DNA from: Niveibacterium terrae
GTDB lineage: Bacteria; Pseudomonadota; Gammaproteobacteria; Burkholderiales; Rhodocyclaceae
Reading direction: 5' to 3'
NCBI RefSeq assembly: GCF_048213115.1
Contig: NZ_CP172404.1
Coordinates: 2,108,001-2,172,000 of the forward strand
DNA length: 64,000 bases
Shown here: piece by piece, positions 58,164 to 64,000 of the stretch
How the letters are laid out: each line of letters begins with the position of its first letter
Numbering within the stretch: position 1 is the first letter of the stretch
Program-made: the position numbers and the translations under genes
Notes under the pieces: generated by a model
The model's database searches: none
What the model saw: only the letters and a program-made list of their open reading frames with translations
Told to the model about the DNA's origin: nothing

Positions 58164-59047
58164 CGCGGTGACCACGCACTGATCTTCTGGCGGATGGCCG
58201 CGATGGCCGCAAAACCGGCCTTTTCGCCTTCGAGGATGGCCTGATGCCTCTGCTCGAAGCTCGCCGAGGGCAGACCCTTGATCCTGGGCCGGATCACGAC
58301 GTCGGCTTCGCGCAGCTCATACTGGCCAATCCTGACGCCCATGATCGAAATCGTGTCGAGCAGCACATCGACGCTGCCACTGCCCTTCTTGCCCGAAGGA
58401 CGCTCGGAGATATCGACCGCGATCACGATGTCGGCGCCGAGCTGGCGCGCGGCATGGGCGGGAACCGGGCTGACCAGGCCCCCATCGACGTACTCGTGCC
58501 CACGGATCAATACCGGGGAGAAAACACCGGGAACCGAAGCCGAAGCACGCACGGCCTGACCGACGTTTCCGCTCGTGAAGACGGCCATCTCGCCGCTCCC
58601 AAGGTCGGTCGCGACCGCGGCGAAACGGCGGCGCAACCCTTCGATCGGCTTGCCCCCGACCTGCTTGTTGACGAAGGCTTCGAGCGCCTCCCCTTTCAGG
58701 AAGCCCCGGTCGAACAGCGCCCAATCGGTGAATTTGCTCTCTTCGAGCTGAAAAGCGAGCTTCTGCAGATCGAAAGCGCCGAAGCCGGCCGCGTAGAGCG
58801 AACCGACAACGCTGCCGGCGCTGGTGCCGGTCACGATATCAGTGACGATGCCCTGGGTTTCCAGGGCCTTGATCACGCCGATATGGGCGAAACCACGCGC
58901 CGCGCCGCCGCCCAGCGCCAAAGCGATGCGCGGTTTGCGGGCGGGACGGGCGGGGGGGGCGACAGTCTGCGGCTTTTCGGGGAGGGTCGGACAAGCGGTC
59001 AGGGCCGCCACCGAGGCGCCCAAAACAAGGAATTCACGTCTTTTCAT
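58160..59047 (-). CDS. Patatin-like phospholipase, probable Tat lipoprotein
   Basis: The 295-residue protein has a signal MKRREFLVLGASVAALTAC, combining a twin-Arg-like start with an LTAC lipobox. The patatin fold is complete: GGGAARGFAHIGVIKALE oxyanion loop, GTSAGSVVG nucleophile Ser, and YVDGGLVSPVP with the catalytic Asp. It belongs to the RssA/YlbK type. Its start overlaps pdxA and its stop overlaps ksgA (ATGA each). In E. coli these two are adjacent, so this gene is inserted between them. Confidence 0.9.
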   Translation of the reverse strand: MKRREFLVLGASVAALTACPTLPEKPQTVAPPARPARKPRIALALGGGAARGFAHIGVIKALETQGIVTDIVTGTSAGSVVGSLYAAGFGAFDLQKLAFQLEESKFTDWALFDRGFLKGEALEAFVNKQVGGKPIEGLRRRFAAVATDLGSGEMAVFTSGNVGQAVRASASVPGVFSPVLIRGHEYVDGGLVSPVPAHAARQLGADIVIAVDISERPSGKKGSGSVDVLLDTISIMGVRIGQYELREADVVIRPRIKGLPSASFEQRHQAILEGEKAGFAAIAAIRQKISAWSPR

Positions 59048-60030
59048 TTGCGACTCCGTCGTGCGCGCACCATGTCCAGCGCGCAATCGACTGCTGCATA
59101 AAGGCTGCCGGGATCGGCTTTACCGCTTCCGGCCAAATCGAGGGCCGTGCCATGATCGACCGAGGTACGGATGATCGGCAGGCCCAGGGTGATATTGACG
59201 CCACCACCGAAGCTCGCGTGTTTGAGAACCGGCAAGCCCTGATCGTGGTACATCGCGAGCTGGGCGTCTGCGCCGTCGAGCTGGTGGGGCGTGAAGAGCG
59301 TATCGGCCGGCAAGGGGCCGATCAGCGTCATCCCCTCGCCGCGCAGCGCATCGAGAACCGGGATGATCACATCGATTTCTTCCCGCCCCATGTGCCCGCC
59401 CTCGCCCGCATGCGGGTTCAATCCTGCGACCAGGATACGCGGATCGGCGATGCCAAATTTCTCGCGCAAGTCCTTGTCGAGGATCCTCAGCGTCCGAGTC
59501 AGCGATTCGGCAGTGATCGCATCGGCGACCTCGCGCAGAGGCAGATGGGTCGTCGCCAGTGCAACGCGCAAGCCTGCACCGGCGAGCATCATGACGACCT
59601 GATCCGTCGCGGTCCGCTCGGCCAAAAATTCGGTGTGACCGGTAAAAGGCACGCCGGCTTCACAGATGACGCCCTTGTGCACGGGCGCCGTGACCATCGC
59701 AGCGAAGCGCCCCGCGAGACAGCCATCGGCCGCCACGGCCAGCATGTCCAGCACATGCCGGGCGTTGCGGGCGTCGAGCACGCCGGGACGGCTCTGGGCG
59801 GCGAGCGGGATATCGAGTACGTCGAGCGTTCCCGGTTCGACCTGAGCCTCACCCGCGCTCTCGCGAAGCCGGACCGGCAGACCCAACGCGCGGGCGCGTT
59901 CGCGCAGCAAGCCGAGGTTGCCGATCGCGAGCAGGCGGGCCGGCTGGGCGCGGCAGGCAAGCTTCAGGACCAGCTCGGGGCCGACCCCTGAAGGTTCGCC
60001 GCAGGTGACAGCGAGAAGCGGAGTGCTCAT
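59044..60030 (-). CDS. pdxA: 4-hydroxythreonine-4-phosphate dehydrogenase
   Basis: The 328-residue enzyme of pyridoxal phosphate synthesis has VTCGEPSGVGPELVLK at the start, APVHKGVI, FTGHTEFLAERT and MYHDQGLPVLKHASFGGGVNITLGLPIIRTSVDHGTA with the metal-binding His residues. Start and stop both overlap neighbours through ATGA. Confidence 0.97.
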   Translation of the reverse strand: MSTPLLAVTCGEPSGVGPELVLKLACRAQPARLLAIGNLGLLRERARALGLPVRLRESAGEAQVEPGTLDVLDIPLAAQSRPGVLDARNARHVLDMLAVAADGCLAGRFAAMVTAPVHKGVICEAGVPFTGHTEFLAERTATDQVVMMLAGAGLRVALATTHLPLREVADAITAESLTRTLRILDKDLREKFGIADPRILVAGLNPHAGEGGHMGREEIDVIIPVLDALRGEGMTLIGPLPADTLFTPHQLDGADAQLAMYHDQGLPVLKHASFGGGVNITLGLPIIRTSVDHGTALDLAGSGKADPGSLYAAVDCALDMVRARRSRK

Positions 60031-61385
60031 TTCTTCGCCGGCTCGGCGGTGGGCTGAGCGGCCGCCTTCGTTGCCGGCTGGGTCAAATCCGCATCGGCGT
60101 AGGCGCCGCGGAACTCGACGAAAGCTTTGTCGCGCAGCTGACGAACGAATTCCTCGTAAGCCTCCTCGGACTTGCGCTCGCGCAGAGCGGCCCTGGCCTG
60201 CTGGCGACGGCGATCGTTCGCGACGTCCTCGGTGCGCCGCTCGTCGACACGGATCAGATGCCAACCGAAAGGCGACTGGACGGGGGCACTGAGCTCGCCG
60301 GGTTTGAGCGCATCCATCGCCTTTTCAAAGTCGGGCACCGTGTCGCCGGGAGCGATCCAGCCCAGATCGCCGCCCTTGGGCGCGCTGCCATCGGCCGAAA
60401 ACCGCTTGGCCTGTTCGGCGAAATCAGCGCCCTTGACGATGCGCTCGCGGATCTGCTCGAGGCGCTGACGCGCTTCGGCATCGCTGACCGAATCGGAGGT
60501 CTTGATCAGGATGTGACGAACATGGGTTTTCTGGATTTCGACCGGGCCGCTCGCTTCTCCGCCACGCTGATCGATCAGCTTGACGATGTGCAGACCGGCG
60601 GGGCTGCGCAACACCTGGGACAGAGCACCTGGCGCGAGTTGGCGGATCGCATCGGCGTAGAGCGTCGGCAGACGGTCGGGCTTACGCCAGCCAAGATTGC
60701 CCCCCGCCAGCGCGTCCGGCGCATCGGACGACGCTGCGGCCAGCTTTGCAAAATCCTCGCCAGCGGCGAGCCGGGCGCGCAGGCTCTCGGCCTTGTCCCT
60801 CAATTTCTCCCACTGGGCAGGCGTCGCCGACTCGGGCGCGCGCAGCAGAATGTGCGCAACCTGAACTTCCTGGTTCGACGCGTTCGCATGGGCGGCGAGG
60901 AAGGCATCGACTTCGGGCTCGGCCACGACGACCCGGCTGTCGACTTCGCGTTCGCGCAGACGGGAGAGCGTCATCTCGTTGCGGATGTCCTCACGGAAAC
61001 GCTCCCAGACGATACCGTCCTTTGCGAGCTGCTCGCGAAACGTCTCCAGCGTGAGCTTGTTGTTCTCGGCGATGCGGGCGAGCGCGCGTTCGACCGAGGC
61101 ATCGTCAATCCGCACCGAAGTCTCGCGGGCATATTGCTGCTGAACGCGTTCATAGACCATCCGGTCGAGCAATTGGCGGGCAAAGACATCGCGCGGAGGC
61201 GCTTCGGTTCCCTGTTTCTTCAGCTGCGCTGAATACTGGTCGACGCGCAGATTGAGCTCGCGCGCCGTGATCACTTCGTCGTTGACGACCGCAACGATAC
61301 CGTCAATGGCTGTCTTTTCCGCAATCGCCGGCAGGGCGACAGAGAGGCCCAACAGGAAGGTCAGGGATGAGAGGATGCGTTTCAT
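60027..61385 (-). CDS. surA: Periplasmic chaperone/isomerase SurA
   Basis: The 452-residue chaperone guides outer-membrane proteins through the periplasm. It has a signal peptide (ends PAIAEK near residue 23), an N-terminal domain (IVAVVNDEVITARELNLRV) and two parvulin domains (about 175-280 and 290-390: VAHILLRAPES, VRHILIKTSDS, GGDLGWIAPGD). It follows lptD by 36 bases; LptD is a main SurA client. Confidence 0.96.
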   Translation of the reverse strand: MKRILSSLTFLLGLSVALPAIAEKTAIDGIVAVVNDEVITARELNLRVDQYSAQLKKQGTEAPPRDVFARQLLDRMVYERVQQQYARETSVRIDDASVERALARIAENNKLTLETFREQLAKDGIVWERFREDIRNEMTLSRLREREVDSRVVVAEPEVDAFLAAHANASNQEVQVAHILLRAPESATPAQWEKLRDKAESLRARLAAGEDFAKLAAASSDAPDALAGGNLGWRKPDRLPTLYADAIRQLAPGALSQVLRSPAGLHIVKLIDQRGGEASGPVEIQKTHVRHILIKTSDSVSDAEARQRLEQIRERIVKGADFAEQAKRFSADGSAPKGGDLGWIAPGDTVPDFEKAMDALKPGELSAPVQSPFGWHLIRVDERRTEDVANDRRRQQARAALRERKSEEAYEEFVRQLRDKAFVEFRGAYADADLTQPATKAAAQPTAEPAKK

Positions 61386-61421
61386 GTCTTGATGCGTCTC
61401 CGGGCCGCGAGCGGCCTGCTG

Positions 61422-63695
61422 TCACTCACGCCCGAACACCGGGCTGGACGAGGATTGGTTGATACGACCGTAGCCGACGACGCTGCGTTCGAGCAGCGAC
61501 ACCGGGCTGTTACCGACGCTGACGACTCCGCCGAACTCGAGCTGCAGGAAGTAGGCGTTCGTATAGCTGCCGGTGGTGTTGAGCAGCGAATGGGCGGCCA
61601 GACGCAAGACCCAGCAGCCCCCGTTGTATTCGACGCCGGCGATCGCCTGGGTCAGCTTGTGCGTCTGCACATCGCCATTGACCCGGCCAACACCGTAGAA
61701 ACCGCCGCCCAGCGGCCACTGAGCGGTCAGATCGACGTCGCGGAAGTCGTCGCGTTTGTAGCGGTAGGACAGCGACACGGCCTGGGCTTCACCCGGTTGA
61801 TAGCGCAGCGCGAAAGTCGCCCGTTCAAGCCGCGAATCACGCGGATTGTACTGGGCATACAGTTCCAGCTGAGTGTCGTCCCGGACATGGCCCGCGAAAC
61901 CACCCAGGATATCGGCCATCTCGCCTGAACGGGTCTCTTCTCCGGGAAGCGTCACGCGCTGGCTGTCGAAATAGAAACGCGTGCCCAGACTTGCCCGACC
62001 GAACTCGCTTCCGCTGTCCTGGCGGATCAGACGCGAGGTCACCGCGGTAGTCAGCTGGTTCGCGTTGGCGATCCGGTCCTGGCCCGAGAACAGATTCTCA
62101 CTGAAGATCTGCGAAAAGCCGAAGTCGGAGACGCCGGAATCGAAGACCGGCAGCGAGTCCTGGTTCCGGTAAGGCACATACAGGTAGTAAATCCGGGGTT
62201 CCAGCGTCTGGACATAGGTGCGGCCACGGACCTGGACCGCACGCTCGAAGAACAAACCACTGTCCAGACTGGCGATCGGCACGGCGCGATCGGAGTTCCC
62301 GGAAGAGGTGCTGTGCTCTTCACTCAGGGAGTAGTCGGTCAGGTGCACGCCGAGCTTGGGCGTGATGTAGGCATCGGGACGCAGCCAGCTGTACTGCACT
62401 TGTGGATAGCTGACGCTGCGCCAGCCCTGATCGGCCTCGGCGCGGCGAAACTGCGCCGTCTCGACCGGGAGCTTCAACGAGAGGCCATGCCAGTCGGGAA
62501 GCCAAGCCTGGGCTCGCAGCTGCGGCAGGCGGTTGTACTGGGGCGAGCCGACCAGGGTCTGGAAGCGCTGGGTCAGAGCACTGGCCGTGAACCAGCTGCC
62601 ATTCGAATAGTTGAGTTCGCCTTCGCGGATCAGGTTGTCGGTCGAAGTCTGGGTCACGTTCGAGGACAGATCGGCGAAGTAGCTCGAATCGCTGACCGCG
62701 TTGAAGTTGACCCGACCAGAAAAACCCGACCCGAAGTTCTGCAGATGCTGAACACTGACCAGGCTGCGCGAAGAGCCGTAGACAGCGTCCTGAGGCAGCC
62801 AGTCGGTCCGCACGTTACTGGAGACGTTCTCGGACAGGTAGCGGAATTCGTTGTTGAGCTGGAGCCCTCGCCGTCCGGTCAGCCGGGGCGCAAACGTGTC
62901 GTCGTAGTTCGGCGCCAGGTTGAAGTAGTAGGGCAGCGTGATGTCCAAGCCGACCGTGTTCGACTGGCCGACCGTCATCGGCAGGAACCCCGAACGGCGC
63001 TCGCCGTCGAGCGGGAAGGCGAGCACGGGCGAGTAGAAGAGCGGAATCCCCTGGAAATTGAAGGACGTGCCCGAACCCGAACCGGCGCCAGCATCGTAGT
63101 CGAGCGAGAGTTCTTTCGCCTTCAGATACCAGGCCGGATCAGTCGCTTCGCAGGTCGTGAAGGTTGCGTTTTTCAGGCGATACTGGTTCTCGCCTGCAAA
63201 ATCGAGCGCATCGGCACTGCCGCTGCCGCGAACCACCGTCGAAACTCCGGGCCGCCCGCGCACCTCCCGGCTTCTCTCGATCCGGTATTCGGGATGATCG
63301 AAGCGGCCGAGCATCTCGCCGAGCTTGAGCCTCAAGCTCGGGCCACTGATCGTATCCTTGCCGCGCTTCAGATGAACACTGCCTTCCGCAGCGAGTTCGT
63401 CGGCGAGAAGATCGTAGCGGGCTCGGTCCGAATCCAGAGAGATCGCATCGCGCTCGATCGAAACCTGGCCTTCGGCGCGGACATCGACATCCTGACGCCC
63501 CACGACACGGTCGGCCGTCAGCACGGTCACGCCAGGGGCGAGCCCGGAAGGAGATGTCGCACTCGCCGCGAGCATCGCGCGAAAAGCCTCGATCGAGAAT
63601 GCGGTGTCGCTTGCCCAGGTGGGCGCAGCAGCCCACAGTGCGGCAAGAGGCAGGACGCGAATCAATCTGCAGGGGAAAGAAGAAGGTCGGCGCAC
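61422..63695 (-). CDS. lptD: LPS-assembly protein LptD
   Basis: The 757-residue outer-membrane protein inserts lipopolysaccharide into the outer leaflet. A signal peptide (about residues 1-28) is followed by an OstA-type N-domain (LTADRVVGRQDVDVRAEGQVSIERD, ARYDLLADELAAEGSVHLKRG) and a C-terminal barrel rich in aromatic strands. Few cysteines remain (TCEAT near 189 and GGCWVL near 705), enough for at most one long-range disulfide, fewer than in E. coli. The start is GTG. It is divergent from the kinase gene, which works in cell-wall recycling. Confidence 0.95.
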   Translation of the reverse strand: MRRPSSFPCRLIRVLPLAALWAAAPTWASDTAFSIEAFRAMLAASATSPSGLAPGVTVLTADRVVGRQDVDVRAEGQVSIERDAISLDSDRARYDLLADELAAEGSVHLKRGKDTISGPSLRLKLGEMLGRFDHPEYRIERSREVRGRPGVSTVVRGSGSADALDFAGENQYRLKNATFTTCEATDPAWYLKAKELSLDYDAGAGSGSGTSFNFQGIPLFYSPVLAFPLDGERRSGFLPMTVGQSNTVGLDITLPYYFNLAPNYDDTFAPRLTGRRGLQLNNEFRYLSENVSSNVRTDWLPQDAVYGSSRSLVSVQHLQNFGSGFSGRVNFNAVSDSSYFADLSSNVTQTSTDNLIREGELNYSNGSWFTASALTQRFQTLVGSPQYNRLPQLRAQAWLPDWHGLSLKLPVETAQFRRAEADQGWRSVSYPQVQYSWLRPDAYITPKLGVHLTDYSLSEEHSTSSGNSDRAVPIASLDSGLFFERAVQVRGRTYVQTLEPRIYYLYVPYRNQDSLPVFDSGVSDFGFSQIFSENLFSGQDRIANANQLTTAVTSRLIRQDSGSEFGRASLGTRFYFDSQRVTLPGEETRSGEMADILGGFAGHVRDDTQLELYAQYNPRDSRLERATFALRYQPGEAQAVSLSYRYKRDDFRDVDLTAQWPLGGGFYGVGRVNGDVQTHKLTQAIAGVEYNGGCWVLRLAAHSLLNTTGSYTNAYFLQLEFGGVVSVGNSPVSLLERSVVGYGRINQSSSSPVFGRE

Positions 63696-63798
63696 GAGGC
63701 TTCGGGCAGCTGCCCGTTTGTTAAAATGGGGCAGTTTACCTCAAGCCTTGGCGCGGACTGTCCCCTTACGCGCAAGCAATTTGCAGGAGTCACACGTT

Positions 63799-64000
63799 TT
63801 GGATCGAATCGAACGCCTCACCGCCTGGGTGAAAGAAGTCTCCGCGAACCCGGATTTCGAGTTATCCGTCGCGTCGGCCGATGCCAGCTTCCGCCGTTAC
63901 TTCCGCGTCTGCGATGCGAACGGCATGAGCCGCATCGTCATGGATGCCCCACCCGAACACGAGGACTGCCGGCCCTTCGTCAAGGTCGCCCGCCTCTTCG
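63799..64000 (+). CDS. amgK: Aminoglycoside phosphotransferase-family sugar kinase (AmgK-type), partial
   Basis: The first 67 residues are present before the window ends: a TTG start at 63799 with GCAGGAGT 6 bases ahead, then DRIERLTAWVKEV and SADASFRRYFRV and IVMDAPPEHEDCRPFVKVARLF. This is the N-terminus of the AmgK group, which phosphorylates N-acetylmuramate and N-acetylglucosamine in peptidoglycan recycling. The divergent arrangement with lptD is common in Betaproteobacteria and Pseudomonas. The catalytic half is outside the window. Confidence 0.85.
   Translation, partial: MDRIERLTAWVKEVSANPDFELSVASADASFRRYFRVCDANGMSRIVMDAPPEHEDCRPFVKVARLF

Overview
The window comes from a GC-rich, free-living type of nitrogen-fixing proteobacterium, most likely a betaproteobacterium near the Rhodocyclales (inference). 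The reasons are a NifA with the oxygen-sensitive cysteine signature, no nifL, nifB-linked fdxN/nifZ/nifT genes, draTG, an Rnf complex, and the lptD-surA-pdxA-ksgA block divergent from an AmgK-type sugar kinase.

Layout. Positions 1-17650 hold core and accessory genes: yeaD, tag, a small monooxygenase, two initiator tRNA genes, truC, a gldA-family dehydrogenase, a duplicated lipoprotein pair, a broken dienelactone hydrolase, katG, a histidine-type phosphatase lipoprotein, folD, glyA, a GH3 glucosidase and an AraC-type regulator. Positions 17737-54155 are one continuous nitrogen-fixation island. In order it holds: a SIR2-like gene, nifT, an unknown gene, nifZ, an IscA-like gene, fdxN and nifB (minus strand); STAS, cheA, mcp and cheW (plus); nifA (minus); a RseC-like gene (plus); rnfABCDGEH (minus); iscA and hscA (plus); an unknown gene, nifV and nifW (plus); modABC (minus); nifE, nifN, nifX, a NifX-associated gene, fdxB and nifQ (minus); nifHDK (minus); draT and draG (plus). 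Positions 54296-64000 return to core genes: a membrane GGDEF/EAL protein, then lptD-surA-pdxA-patatin-ksgA, and the start of the kinase gene at the right edge.

How it works together. NifHDK is the Mo nitrogenase. NifB, NifE/N, NifX, NifV and NifQ with ModABC make FeMo-cofactor. Rnf, FdxN and FdxB can supply low-potential electrons. NifW, NifZ and NifT support maturation. DraT and DraG switch NifH off and on by ADP-ribosylation of Arg102. NifA with sigma-54 appears to drive the whole set. I read eight good -24/-12 promoters: nifB, nifA, the RseC-like gene, rnfA, iscA, nifV, nifH and draT, plus one for nifE. I also read four exact TGT-N10-ACA NifA sites. Several divergent pairs seem to share one central NifA site, most strikingly nifH/draT, where the site lies 72-73 bases from both promoters.

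The less expected parts are a truncated chemosensory set (STAS, CheA, MCP, CheW without CheY, CheR or CheB) inside the island, a SIR2-like protein in the nifB operon, a RseC-like membrane protein under an apparent nif promoter, an IscA/HscA pair without IscS/IscU/HscB, and paired perfect DnaA-box sequences at the right edge of the island, overlapping the shortened end of a GGDEF/EAL gene. I found no CRISPR array, complete insertion sequence or rRNA gene.
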